Positions 42,565-50,567 of a DNA stretch of 52,059 nucleotides are shown here, piece by piece. The first letter of the stretch is position 1, and the number at the start of each line of letters is the position of its first letter. Both the position numbers and the translations under genes were made by a program. This DNA is from JAVKFY01 sp040223615 (lineage in GTDB: Bacteria > Pseudomonadota > Alphaproteobacteria > GCA-2731375), in the NCBI GenBank assembly GCA_040223615.1, contig JAVKFY010000024.1, forward strand, positions 1 to 52,059, written 5' to 3'. The notes beneath the pieces were generated by a model, which did no database searches, had not been told where the DNA came from, and saw nothing but the letters and a program-made list of their open reading frames with translations.

Positions 42565-42740
42565 TTCCCACTCAACATAGAATTTCTTAGGCGATACACA
42601 AGAACTTCTCGGTTGTGCAGTGCGACACCTGCCCACATTTTAGGGTCAGGCCAACAGAGCGCAAACCGCCTCGTCAACAGCTTGGTCATAAAATCTTAAC
42701 TGGTCCAGCTTTCTCGCGGACCACCCGAAAGGAACATGAG
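42565..42740. promoter_or_regulatory. Divergent promoter region between LysR and the small helical protein
   Basis: A 176-base spacer, AT-richer than its surroundings. It contains AGAATTTCTTAG (near 42576-42590), an imperfect palindrome around GAATTTC, and TAAAATCTTAAC near 42688-42700 that could be part of the promoter for the gene at 42741. No clear T-N11-A LysR box could be fixed by eye. Room exists for one short non-coding RNA, not demonstrated. Confidence 0.3.
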
Positions 42741-42947
42741 ATGTACGAGAACCGCACCTTCGAGCCCTATGTGGGCGCCTACTCCTCCGCGATGGACCGC
42801 AACAGGCTGTCTGTCTACGATGTCCACGCGGCGATCGCCGCCGGCCGTCGCGAGCGCGCCAAGGTGTTCACGGCCATGGCCAACCGCGCCGGCAGCGCGA
42901 TCAAGAGCTGGTTCGCCGGCCGCACGGGTCAGGTCGCGGCCCGGTAG
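42741..42947 (+). CDS. Small basic helical protein (DUF1127/RSP_7527-like)
   Basis: A 68-residue protein beginning MYENRTFEPYVGAYSSAMDR. Its second half, DVHAAIAAGRRERAKVFTAM and ANRAGSAIKSWFAGRTG, is an Arg-rich amphipathic helix similar to the DUF1127-like tail of small alphaproteobacterial regulators; some such proteins are thought to bind RNA or influence phosphate and stress responses. AAAGGAAC lies upstream of the ATG. It is divergent from the LysR gene and 25 bases before the quinone-reductase gene. It is likely an output of that regulator. The family assignment is by recalled pattern. Confidence 0.7.
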   Translation: MYENRTFEPYVGAYSSAMDRNRLSVYDVHAAIAAGRRERAKVFTAMANRAGSAIKSWFAGRTGQVAAR

Positions 42948-42972
42948 ACCAACCACACGATAGGAACGGCCG

Positions 42973-43953
42973 ATGCGGGCAGCCTGGTATTCTGAGTTCG
43001 GAGGCCCGGAGGTTCTGCAGATCGGCGACAAGCCGGTCCCGGCGCCGGCCGCCGGAGAAGTCCAGGTCCGCATCGCCGTTTCCGGCCTCAACCCGGTCGA
43101 CTACAAGCGCCGTTCGGCCGGTCCGGAGCCGCTGAGCGAGGACGTGGTGCCGCATTTCGACGGCGCCGGCGTCATCGAAGCGGTCGGCGAAGGCGTCGAC
43201 GGCGCCCGGGTCGGCCAGCCGGTCTGGGTCTACGAGGCCTTCTGGCACCGCACCAACGGCACCGCGGCGGAGTTCTGCACCGTGCCGGCCGACCGCGCGG
43301 TGATCCTGCCGTCCGGCGCCGACTTCGCCGCCGGCGCCACCTTCGGGATTCCCGCGCTCACCGCACATCGCGCCGTCTTCGCCGACGGACCGGTCAACGG
43401 CCAGACCGTCCTGGTCACCGGCGGCGCCGGCGCGGTCGGCGCCTACGCGATCCAGTTCGCCCGCCTCGGCGGCGCCCGCGTGCTGTCCACCGTCTCCTCG
43501 GCGGAGAAAGCCGGCGTGGCCGAGCGGATGGGCGCGACGGCCACCATCGACCGCAAAACAGAAGACGTCGCCGCCCGGATTATGGAACTGACTGATGGCG
43601 CCGGCGTCGACCGCATCGTCGAGGTCGACTTCGGCGGCAACTACGAAACCTCGCTGGCGGTGCTGAAGGTGAACGGCGCCATCGCCGGCTATTCGTCGGA
43701 TTCGCAACCCGAGACGCCGGTGACGTTCCGCGCGCTGATGTTCAAGAACATCACCGTGCGCGGCGTGCTGGTGTTCAACATGCCCGAATCCGCCAAGCAG
43801 GCGGCGATCACCGACCTGCACAAGTGGTACGCCGACGGCGAGATCGACCCGTTCCCCGGCCCGCGCTACGCCCTGGCCGACATCCGCGCCGCCCACGAAC
43901 ACCAGCAGCGCGGCCCGCTCGGCAACATCCTGATCGACGTCGCCGACCTGTAG
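42973..43953 (+). CDS. NADPH:quinone oxidoreductase-like MDR protein
   Basis: A 326-residue medium-chain dehydrogenase/reductase of the zinc-independent quinone oxidoreductase type. Landmarks are RAAWYSEFGGPEVLQIGDKP, GLNPVDYKRR, PHFDGAGVIEAVGEGVDG, the Rossmann motif VTGGAGAVGAYAIQFARLGG near residue 150, and GPLGNILIDV at the end. No structural-zinc Cys cluster is present. It would reduce quinones or enones with NADPH. The gene starts 25 bases after the small helical protein, so it may share the LysR-regulated promoter. It converges with the TRAP permease gene at 8 bases. Confidence 0.9.
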   Translation: MRAAWYSEFGGPEVLQIGDKPVPAPAAGEVQVRIAVSGLNPVDYKRRSAGPEPLSEDVVPHFDGAGVIEAVGEGVDGARVGQPVWVYEAFWHRTNGTAAEFCTVPADRAVILPSGADFAAGATFGIPALTAHRAVFADGPVNGQTVLVTGGAGAVGAYAIQFARLGGARVLSTVSSAEKAGVAERMGATATIDRKTEDVAARIMELTDGAGVDRIVEVDFGGNYETSLAVLKVNGAIAGYSSDSQPETPVTFRALMFKNITVRGVLVFNMPESAKQAAITDLHKWYADGEIDPFPGPRYALADIRAAHEHQQRGPLGNILIDVADL

Positions 43954-43960
43954 GCGGCGC

Positions 43961-45292
43961 CTACCGCGCCGAGAACAGGTACTCCGGCAGCCACAGCGCG
44001 ATCGCCGGGAACAGCACGATGATGAACAGACCGGTCAGTTCGACCACGGTATAGGGGCCGACCGACCAGTAGATGTCCTTCATCGTCACGCCCGGCGGCG
44101 CCACCGATCTCAGGTAGAACAGGTTGAAGCCGAACGGCGGCGTCATGTAGCTGATTTCCATCATCACCACGAACAGGATGCCGAACCAGACCTCGTCGAA
44201 GCCGTGCAGCTTCACCAGCGGCAGGAACACCGGCAGGGTGATCAGCATGATGCCGACCGGGTCGAGCACCATGCCCAGGATGAACAGCACGAACATCATG
44301 AAGCCGAGCGCGCCCCACTTGCCGCCCGGGATCTGCTCGGTGATGCCGGTGATGAACGCCTCCGCGCCCATCGCTGTGTAGGCCGTGGAGTAGGCGTGCG
44401 CGGCGAACACGATCCAGGTGATGATCGTGGTCAGCCGGAAGGTGCGCAGCACCGCCTCGGAAATCACCCCCCAGCTCAGCCGGCGGTTCACCGCGCTGGC
44501 CACCAGGGCGCCGAACACGCCGACCGCGGCCGCCTCGGTCACCGTGGCCAGCCCGGCGAAGATCGCGCCCAGCACGATGAAGATGATGAACACCGGCAGG
44601 AACACCGCGCGCAGCGCCCGCAGCTTCTCGCCCCAGTCGCCACGCTCCGACGCCGGCAGCGTCGGCCCCAGGTGCGGCTGGAACCAGCAGCGCACGCCGA
44701 TATAGATCGACACCAGCCCGAACAGCAGCAGGCCGGGGAACACGCCGGCGGCGAACAGCTTGCCGACCGAAACCTCGGTGATCAGCGCGTACAGCACCAT
44801 CAGGATCGAAGGCGGAATCAGGATGCCCCAGCCGCCGCCGGCGTTGATCGCGCCCAGCGCCAGCCGCTTGTCATAGCCGCGCTCCAGCATCTGCGGCAGC
44901 GCGATGGTGCCCATGGTGACCACCGCGGCGCCGGAGATGCCCGACATCGCCGCGAAGATGGTGCAGATCGCCACCGTGCCGATCGCCAGGCCGCCGCGCA
45001 GCCCGCCCCACCACAAGTGCATCATGCGGTACAGGTCGTGCGCGACGCCGGATCGCTCCAGCAGCATCGCCATGAACACGTAGAGCGGGATCGCGATCAG
45101 GGACGATGTCTCCATCAGGTCCCACATCTTCGACGCGATCAGGTAGAAGGCGATCGGCCCCTGCTCGAAGTAGAGGAAGATCACCGACAGGCCGCCGAGC
45201 ACGAAGGTCAGCGGCACGCCGAGCATGATGAAAGCGAACAGCAGCCCGAAGAACAGGACCGTCAGCACTTCGATCGAGAGCGCCTCGTACAT
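43961..45292 (-). CDS. dctM: TRAP transporter large permease (DctM)
   Basis: A 443-residue inner-membrane protein of the DctM family, the sodium-driven transporter subunit of a tripartite ATP-independent periplasmic system. Conserved segments are VPLTFVLGGLSVIFLYF, AAMSGISGAAVVTMGTIALP, INAGGGWGILIPPSILMVLY, and the C-terminal FILGMVLDPVGIMLITLPVF. About 12 helices are expected. Start ATG 45292 shares one base with the dctQ TGA (45292-45294), so translation is coupled. An in-frame run further upstream lies in the dctQ gene and is not used. Substrate is not predictable from this subunit. Confidence 0.94.
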   Translation of the reverse strand: MYEALSIEVLTVLFFGLLFAFIMLGVPLTFVLGGLSVIFLYFEQGPIAFYLIASKMWDLMETSSLIAIPLYVFMAMLLERSGVAHDLYRMMHLWWGGLRGGLAIGTVAICTIFAAMSGISGAAVVTMGTIALPQMLERGYDKRLALGAINAGGGWGILIPPSILMVLYALITEVSVGKLFAAGVFPGLLLFGLVSIYIGVRCWFQPHLGPTLPASERGDWGEKLRALRAVFLPVFIIFIVLGAIFAGLATVTEAAAVGVFGALVASAVNRRLSWGVISEAVLRTFRLTTIITWIVFAAHAYSTAYTAMGAEAFITGITEQIPGGKWGALGFMMFVLFILGMVLDPVGIMLITLPVFLPLVKLHGFDEVWFGILFVVMMEISYMTPPFGFNLFYLRSVAPPGVTMKDIYWSVGPYTVVELTGLFIIVLFPAIALWLPEYLFSAR

Positions 45293-45864
45293 CAGACCTG
45301 GACCCCTTCGTCCTGGGCCCCTTCGCCGTCGTGGATCGGCCCGAAGACGCTCTCGTCCACGTCGATGTCCATCAGGATCATGATGTCGGCGGCCAGCTTG
45401 ATGATGCCCTGCAGCAGCAGCAGCACCGCGGCCACCACGATCATGCACTTCGACGGCCAGACCCACGGCCGCCAGGTGGTCTCGTAGCTGACCTCCATGC
45501 GCGCCACGCTATCGGAGGCGAGCGACCAGCTCTCTATGATCAGTACGCCCAGGAACAGGAAGAACAGGAACGATGTCAGGATATCGACCAGCGCTTTCCG
45601 CTTCGGCGAGAAACTGGCGTAGAACAGGTCGACGTTGACGTGGTCGCGCCGGGCCAGCAGGTAGCCGCCGCCGATGATGGCGTAGACGCCGAAGATCAGC
45701 TTGGAGGCCTGCGCCGACCAGGAGATCGGACTCTCGGTCAGGTAGCGCATGACGACGTCGCCCAGCAGCAGGATGAACAGGATCAGCACGACGTAGCTCA
45801 CCGCCCGTCCGATCCAGGCGTTCGTCGTCGTCACCACGCGCGCGAAGGCGGTCAGGGCGCCCAT
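45292..45864 (-). CDS. dctQ: TRAP transporter small permease (DctQ)
   Basis: A 190-residue four-helix membrane protein, the small subunit of the TRAP transporter. Typical features are VSYVVLILFILLLGDVVMRY, SPISWSAQASKLIFGVYAIIGGGYLLARRDHV (split here), and KALVDILTSFLFFLFLGVLI. The charged C-terminal tail DGEGAQDEGVQV is cytoplasmic. GGAGAG precedes ATG 45864, which is preferred over a start 51 bases earlier. It is downstream of dctP by 121 bases containing a strong stem-loop, and overlaps dctM. Confidence 0.92.
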   Translation of the reverse strand: MGALTAFARVVTTTNAWIGRAVSYVVLILFILLLGDVVMRYLTESPISWSAQASKLIFGVYAIIGGGYLLARRDHVNVDLFYASFSPKRKALVDILTSFLFFLFLGVLIIESWSLASDSVARMEVSYETTWRPWVWPSKCMIVVAAVLLLLQGIIKLAADIMILMDIDVDESVFGPIHDGEGAQDEGVQV

Positions 45865-45910
45865 CGTCTCTCCAATCGAGGTCGAAGTTGGCTGGTGCGC
45901 GACGCGGTGC

Positions 45911-45958
45911 GTCACGGTCCGGCGTCCGATCCGCTCGGATCAGATGCCGGACCGCGAC
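45911..45958 (-). promoter_or_regulatory. Stem-loop between dctP and dctQ
   Basis: GTCACGGTCCGGC (45911-45923) pairs with GCCGGACCGCGAC (45946-45958), 12 of 13 positions, and the loop contains a second hairpin GATCCG-CT-CGGATC (45928-45941). No U-tract follows on either strand. Between a highly expressed binding-protein gene and the permease genes such a structure usually stabilises the upstream message or attenuates the rest, giving more binding protein than permease. Confidence 0.6.
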
Positions 45959-45985
45959 GTCATCGTCGCGAACAGTTGCTAGTGG

Positions 45986-47026
45986 CTAGACGTAGCCGAG
46001 CACCTTCAGGAAGTCGGTCAGCATGTCGGCTGCCTTCTCGGCGTTGCCGCCCTTGCCGCGCTCTTCGGCCAGGATCGCGGACGACGCCTCGGAGAAGGAT
46101 GCCAGCACCGCGTCGGGGAACTGCGCCACCTTGACGCTCTGCTCCGCCACGCCCTTCGCCAGCGCCACCTTCTCCTTGTACTGATACTCGGTCGAGCGCT
46201 TCCAGAAGCGCGCGTCGAGCAGCGCGAAGAACTCCTTGCGCAGATCGTCGGGCAGCTTGTCGACCGCGCCCTGGTTCATGATCAGCGTGTCCATGGCAAG
46301 GCCCATGGTCGGCTTCATGTGGAACTTGGCGACTTCCCACAGGCTCATCGACAGCGCGCCCTGCGCGGCGCCCCAGTGGGCGCCGTCGACCACGCCGCTG
46401 GCCAGGCTCTGGTACAGCTCCGGACCGGCGATGTACTGCGGCGACGCACCGGCGGCTTCCAGGTACTTCAGGTAGCTGCCGGACGAGCGCAGCTTCAGCT
46501 TGGCGAAGTCATCGACGCTGTTGATCTCTTTCGAGACCACCAGCTCGGTCGGGTAGACCTTCTCCGCGCGGCTGACCACGCCGTGTGCGGCCAGGTCCTC
46601 GTTGAACAGGTCCTCGAAGCCCATGTTCTTCAGGAAGTGGTTGAACTCCCAGACCTCGCGGAAGGTGCCGGGCACGCCAAGCGCCAGGCCGGCGGTCGGC
46701 GCCTCGCCCTGGATGTAGCCCGGCGAGATGGTGCCCATCTCGACCACGCCGCGGCGCACGATGTTGAAGATCTCGCCGCCCTTGGCGAACTCGCCGGCGC
46801 CGTGCAACTCCAGCTTGAAGCGGCCGCTGGTCTTCTCCTCCAGCTCGTTGGCGATAATCTGCAGGCTGTCGCCATAGGAAGCCGACGCCTTCGGCCAGTG
46901 CGACTGCACCTTCCAGGTCACTTCGGCGGCGGCGTGCGCCCGGCCGATGATCGCCGGCGCGGCGATGACGGCGGCACCGCCGGCAAGCGCGGCACGACGG
47001 CTGACGATCTTCTTTTCTGAGCTCAT
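45986..47026 (-). CDS. dctP: TRAP transporter substrate-binding protein (DctP)
   Basis: A 346-residue periplasmic binding protein. Residues 1-30 form a Tat-type signal (SRRAALAGGAAVIAAPAIIG), found in a subgroup of TRAP receptors. The mature part shows VTWKVQSHWPKASASYGDSL, AKGGEIFNIVRRGVVEMGTI, KLKLRSSGSYLKYLEAAGAS with the Arg that usually fixes the ligand carboxylate, and GVVDGAHWGAAQGALSMSLW. The ligand is therefore probably an organic acid, resembling the TakP/lactate/sulfonate branch rather than C4-dicarboxylate. GGGAGGAG precedes the ATG at 47026. It is first in the operon dctP-dctQ-dctM. Confidence 0.93.
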   Translation of the reverse strand: MSSEKKIVSRRAALAGGAAVIAAPAIIGRAHAAAEVTWKVQSHWPKASASYGDSLQIIANELEEKTSGRFKLELHGAGEFAKGGEIFNIVRRGVVEMGTISPGYIQGEAPTAGLALGVPGTFREVWEFNHFLKNMGFEDLFNEDLAAHGVVSRAEKVYPTELVVSKEINSVDDFAKLKLRSSGSYLKYLEAAGASPQYIAGPELYQSLASGVVDGAHWGAAQGALSMSLWEVAKFHMKPTMGLAMDTLIMNQGAVDKLPDDLRKEFFALLDARFWKRSTEYQYKEKVALAKGVAEQSVKVAQFPDAVLASFSEASSAILAEERGKGGNAEKAADMLTDFLKVLGYV

Positions 47027-47099
47027 TCTGGTCTCCTCCCAGGAACTTAAGGAATCAGCCCGCGACACTGCGGCAGCATCGCGGGCCGTCCGGTTTGCG

Positions 47100-47137
47100 T
47101 TGGCGCGATCTTAGATCAGGCGCGCGCCTGTCGCCAA
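47100..47137 (-). terminator. Candidate terminator after the fused fatty-acid oxidation gene
   Basis: TTGGCG (47100-47105) and CGCCAA (47132-47137) enclose a perfect palindrome CAGGCGCGCGCCTG (47117-47130) and GATCTTAGATC. The cluster lies 28 bases after the minus-strand stop at 47166, in the 139-base gap before dctP. No long U-run is seen, so termination is plausible but not certain. Confidence 0.35.
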
Positions 47138-47165
47138 GAAACTGTGGGACGCGTCGGCAAGCTGG

Positions 47166-49256
47166 CTACCGGCCCCAGTCGGCGAACGACTTGCCCGCCT
47201 GGGCGAGCTCCGCCAGCAGCGGCGCCGGTTCCCAGTAGTCGCCGTGCTCGGCCTGGAATTTCAGGATGTCGTCGTAGACCGTCTTCAGCCCCACCTGGTC
47301 GGCCCAGAACATCGGCCCGCCGCGATAGGGCGGGAAGCCGTAGCCATAGATGTAGATGATGTCGATGTCGGACGGCCTGAGCGCCATGCCCTCGGCCAGG
47401 ATCCTCGCGCCCTCGTTGATCAGCGGATACATGCAGCGCTTCAGGATCTCTTCGTCGGAGACGTCGCGCCGCTCGATGCCGAGCTCGGCCGCGGTATCGA
47501 CGATCAGCTTCTCGATATCGGCATTCGGCACAGGCGTTCGACCGTTGGGATAGTCGTAGAATCCGCCACCGGTCTTCTGCCCGAAGCGGCCCATCTCGCA
47601 GATCCGGTCGGCCACCGGCGAATAGCGCAGATTGGTCGGATGCTCCGCCATCTTGCGCTTGCGCACGCGCCAGCCGACGTCCAGCCCGGCCATGTCCGAC
47701 ATCGCGAACGGCCCCATCGGGAAGCCGAAGTCGAAAACCACGCGGTCGACGTCCTGCGGGCTCGCGCCCTCCTCGATCAGGAAGTTGGCCTCGCGCAGGT
47801 AGCCGTGCAGCATCCGGTTGCCGACGAAGCCGTCGCAATTGCCGACCAGCGCGGACACCTTGCCCATTGCCTTGCCCAGGCCCATCGCGGTGGCGATGGT
47901 CTGCGGCGACGAGTCCTTGCCGCGGACCACCTCCAGCAAGCGCATGACGTTGGCCGGCGAGAAGAAGTGCATGCCGATGACCTGCCCCGGCCGACCGCTG
48001 GCCTGCGCCATTTGGTCGATGTCGAGCGTGGAGGTGTTCGAGGCCAGCATCGCGTCGGGCTTCATCACCTCGCCGAGCTTGCCGAACACCTGCTTCTTGA
48101 TGTCCATCTCCTCGAACACCGCCTCGATCACCACGTCGGCGTCGGCGATGTCGGCATACTCGGTGGTCGACGAGATCAAACCGATGCGCTTGTCCATCGT
48201 CGCCTGCGGCAGCCGGCCCTTGTCGACCGTGGCCTGATAGTTGCCGCGCACCGTCGCCATGCCCTTGTCCAGCACTTCCGGGCTGACCTCCAGCACGGTG
48301 ACCGGGATGCCGGCATTGGCGAAGTTCATGGCGATGCCACCGCCCATGGTGCCGGCGCCGATCACCGCCGCCTTCCTGATCGGCAGCTTCGGCGTGTCGG
48401 CCGGCACGTCGGGGATCTTTGCCACCTCGCGCTCGGCGAAGAAGGTGTGGATCTGCGCCTTCGACTGCGGCGAGGCGAAGCATTCCTGGATCAGCGCCTG
48501 CTCGCGCGCCAGGCCCTCGTCGAAGCTGGCCGAGGTGGCCGCCGCCTCGACCGCGTCGATGCACTTCCACGGCGCCAGGTAGCCGCGCGCCGAGCGCGCG
48601 ATGGCCTTGCGCGCGGCCTCGAACGCGGCCGGATCGGCCTCGACCGGCAGGTCGCGCGCCATCGGGCGCGCCGCCCCCTTCGCCACCACGTCCTCGGCAT
48701 AGGCGACCGCACCGTCCAGTAGATCGCCGTCGACCACCTCGTCGACGATGCCGAGTTCCTTGGCCTTCGGCGCCGGCACGAACTTGCCGGTGGTGATCAT
48801 GTCCAGCGCCGCCTTGATACCGGCCAGGCGCGGCAATCGTTGCGTGCCGCCCGCCCCGGGCAGGATGCCGAGCTTGACCTCCGGCAGGCCGACCAGGCCC
48901 TTCGCCACAGCGACGCGGTAATGGCACGACAGCGCCACTTCCAGACCGCCGCCTAGTGCCGTACCGTGGATCGCGGCGACCACCGGCTTGGCGCAGGTCT
49001 CGATGGCGCGGTTCACGTCGTTCAGCGGCGTGCCGGTCATCGGCTTGCCGAACTCGCGGATGTCGGCGCCGGCGATGAAGGTCCGGCCGGTACCGATCAG
49101 CACCGCGGCATCCACGTCGCCGTCGCCGTTGATTTGCTGGATCGCGGCGGCCAGACCGTCGCGCACGCCGGCGCCGAGCGCGTTGACCGGCGGATAGTCC
49201 ACCGTGATGACCGCGATGCGGCCGCGCTTGCTGACACTGACCAGACTGTCTGACAT
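47166..49256 (-). CDS. Fused enoyl-CoA hydratase/3-hydroxyacyl-CoA dehydrogenase
   Basis: A 696-residue bifunctional beta-oxidation enzyme (FadJ/FadB-like, also similar to peroxisomal MFE1). N-terminal crotonase domain, residues 1-190: AVITVDYPPVNAL, GTGRTFIAGADIREFG, HGTALGGGLEVALSCHYRVA and LPEVKLGILPGAGGTQRLPR with the catalytic Glu. The NAD-binding dehydrogenase starts near residue 300: AAVIGAGTMGGGIAMNFANAG; the catalytic His is in GMHFFSPANVMRLLEVV and GNRML follows. The C-terminal domain with GRFGQKTGGGFYDYP completes it. It would hydrate enoyl-CoA and oxidise the product. A thiolase gene is not present here. Start ATG 49256 has GGGAG upstream; earlier frame is non-coding. Confidence 0.95.
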   Translation of the reverse strand: MSDSLVSVSKRGRIAVITVDYPPVNALGAGVRDGLAAAIQQINGDGDVDAAVLIGTGRTFIAGADIREFGKPMTGTPLNDVNRAIETCAKPVVAAIHGTALGGGLEVALSCHYRVAVAKGLVGLPEVKLGILPGAGGTQRLPRLAGIKAALDMITTGKFVPAPKAKELGIVDEVVDGDLLDGAVAYAEDVVAKGAARPMARDLPVEADPAAFEAARKAIARSARGYLAPWKCIDAVEAAATSASFDEGLAREQALIQECFASPQSKAQIHTFFAEREVAKIPDVPADTPKLPIRKAAVIGAGTMGGGIAMNFANAGIPVTVLEVSPEVLDKGMATVRGNYQATVDKGRLPQATMDKRIGLISSTTEYADIADADVVIEAVFEEMDIKKQVFGKLGEVMKPDAMLASNTSTLDIDQMAQASGRPGQVIGMHFFSPANVMRLLEVVRGKDSSPQTIATAMGLGKAMGKVSALVGNCDGFVGNRMLHGYLREANFLIEEGASPQDVDRVVFDFGFPMGPFAMSDMAGLDVGWRVRKRKMAEHPTNLRYSPVADRICEMGRFGQKTGGGFYDYPNGRTPVPNADIEKLIVDTAAELGIERRDVSDEEILKRCMYPLINEGARILAEGMALRPSDIDIIYIYGYGFPPYRGGPMFWADQVGLKTVYDDILKFQAEHGDYWEPAPLLAELAQAGKSFADWGR

Positions 49257-49346
49257 GGCGTCGCTCCCTCGTGCGTTCTTTGCATGCTCGATACCACAGG
49301 CCGGGCCAGCTCTGATACAGTGCCGCGACCGTATAGGAGCCGCCCG

Positions 49347-49985
49347 ATGGATGACCACAAGCCCGCGACCGACAGCCGCATCGAGACCACCGAAGCGCTG
49401 CGCGACCGCTACGGCGAGCCCAGCCCGCGCGCCGTGCAGAAGGCGCTGCCGAAGCTCGACAAGCACTGCAAGCACTACATCTCGATGTCGCCCTTCCTGT
49501 GCCTGGGATCGTCGCAGGCCGGCGCCGCCGCCGACGTGAGCCCGCGCGGCGACGCGCCGGGATTCGTGCAGGTGGTCGACGACGCCACGCTGCTGATCCC
49601 CGACCGGCCCGGCAACAAGCGGCTCGACTCGCTGCAGAACGTGCTGGCCAACCCGCACATCGGCCTGCTGTTCATGATCCCCGGTATCGAGGAGACGTTG
49701 CGCATCAACGGCCGCGCCGAGATCGTTTCCGATCCGGCCCGGCTGGAGGAACTGTCGGCGCAAGGCAAGGTGCCGCAATCGGCATTGCTGGTGCACGTCG
49801 ACGAGGCCTACCTGCACTGTGCCAAGGCGCTGCGCCGCTCCAAGCTGTGGCAGGACGACTACAAGCTGCAGAAGCGCGACTTCCCGACCCTGGGCCAGAT
49901 CCTGAAGGACCAGCTCGCCCTGGAGCCGGCGGCGGCGGACCTGGATAAGGGTCTGGAGGACGCCTACAGCAAGACCATGTATTGA
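49347..49985 (+). CDS. Pyridoxamine 5'-phosphate oxidase-related flavoprotein
   Basis: A 212-residue split-barrel FMN-binding protein of the PNPOx-like superfamily (the MSMEG_1061-like group). Visible features are an N-terminal helix AVQKALPKLDKHCKHYISMS, FLCLGSSQAGAAADVSPRGD, FVQVVDDATLLIPDRPGNKRLDSLQNVL (flavin/phosphate region, shown in part), NPHIGLLFMIPG and LRINGRAEIV. These proteins bind FMN or F420 and reduce various small substrates; none is assigned here. GGAG precedes ATG 49347. It is divergent from the fatty-acid oxidation gene across 90 bases and begins a four-gene plus-strand run. Confidence 0.85.
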   Translation: MDDHKPATDSRIETTEALRDRYGEPSPRAVQKALPKLDKHCKHYISMSPFLCLGSSQAGAAADVSPRGDAPGFVQVVDDATLLIPDRPGNKRLDSLQNVLANPHIGLLFMIPGIEETLRINGRAEIVSDPARLEELSAQGKVPQSALLVHVDEAYLHCAKALRRSKLWQDDYKLQKRDFPTLGQILKDQLALEPAAADLDKGLEDAYSKTMY

Positions 49986-49998
49986 TGGCCCCGAACTG

Positions 49999-50550
49999 AT
50001 GGCCCGACTCTACCTGGTGCGCCACGGCCACGCCGCCGCGGCCTATGGCGACGACCCGGACCCAGGCCTGTCCGACAACGGCCGCGCGCAGGCCGTCGAC
50101 ATGGCGGTGAAGCTGGCCGCGCTCGGCCCGCTGCCGATCCTGGTCAGCCCGCTGCGTCGCTGCCGCGAGACCGCGCTGCCGCTGGAACACCGCTGGGAGG
50201 TCGAGGCGGTTGTCGAGGACGCCGTCGCCGAGGTGCCCTCGCCCGAGCCGGACGGGCGCCAGCGCGTCGCCTGGCTGCGCCGGACCATGAAGCGGCACTG
50301 GGTCGGCGTCGAGCCGGCGTTGCGCAGCTGGCGCGACCAGGTCGCCGCCCGCCTCATGCAATGCACCGAGAACACCGTGGTGGTGAGCCACTTCGTCGCC
50401 ATCAACGCCGCGGTCAGCGTCGCCACCGGCGACGACCGCGTGATCGGCTTCCACCCGAACAACTGCTCGGTCACCGTGCTGGAGACCACGCCCGACGGCC
50501 TGAAGCTGGTCGAGCTCGGCGACGAGGCGGAAACCCAGGTGCTCGTCTAG
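49999..50550 (+). CDS. Histidine phosphatase (SixA/phosphoglycerate-mutase superfamily)
   Basis: A 183-residue phosphatase of the histidine phosphatase superfamily. The catalytic RHG motif is LYLVRHGHAAAAYGDDPDPG at residues 4-23, with His9 as the phospho-acceptor. The second half has the conserved SPLRRCRETALPL (Arg) and the proton-donor/second His in VVVSHFVAINAAVS. It is shorter than alkaline-type members and close to the broad-specificity GpmB-like group. Substrate is unknown. It starts 14 bases after the PPOX-like gene and is probably co-transcribed. Confidence 0.9.
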   Translation: MARLYLVRHGHAAAAYGDDPDPGLSDNGRAQAVDMAVKLAALGPLPILVSPLRRCRETALPLEHRWEVEAVVEDAVAEVPSPEPDGRQRVAWLRRTMKRHWVGVEPALRSWRDQVAARLMQCTENTVVVSHFVAINAAVSVATGDDRVIGFHPNNCSVTVLETTPDGLKLVELGDEAETQVLV

Positions 50551-50567
50551 CTCGTTCGGAGGGTCTC

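Noticed and set aside
47166..49817. Possible longer fused protein reaching to 49817
   Set aside because: The extra upstream part is antisense to the flavoprotein gene; ATG 49256 has GGGAG and starts the crotonase domain.
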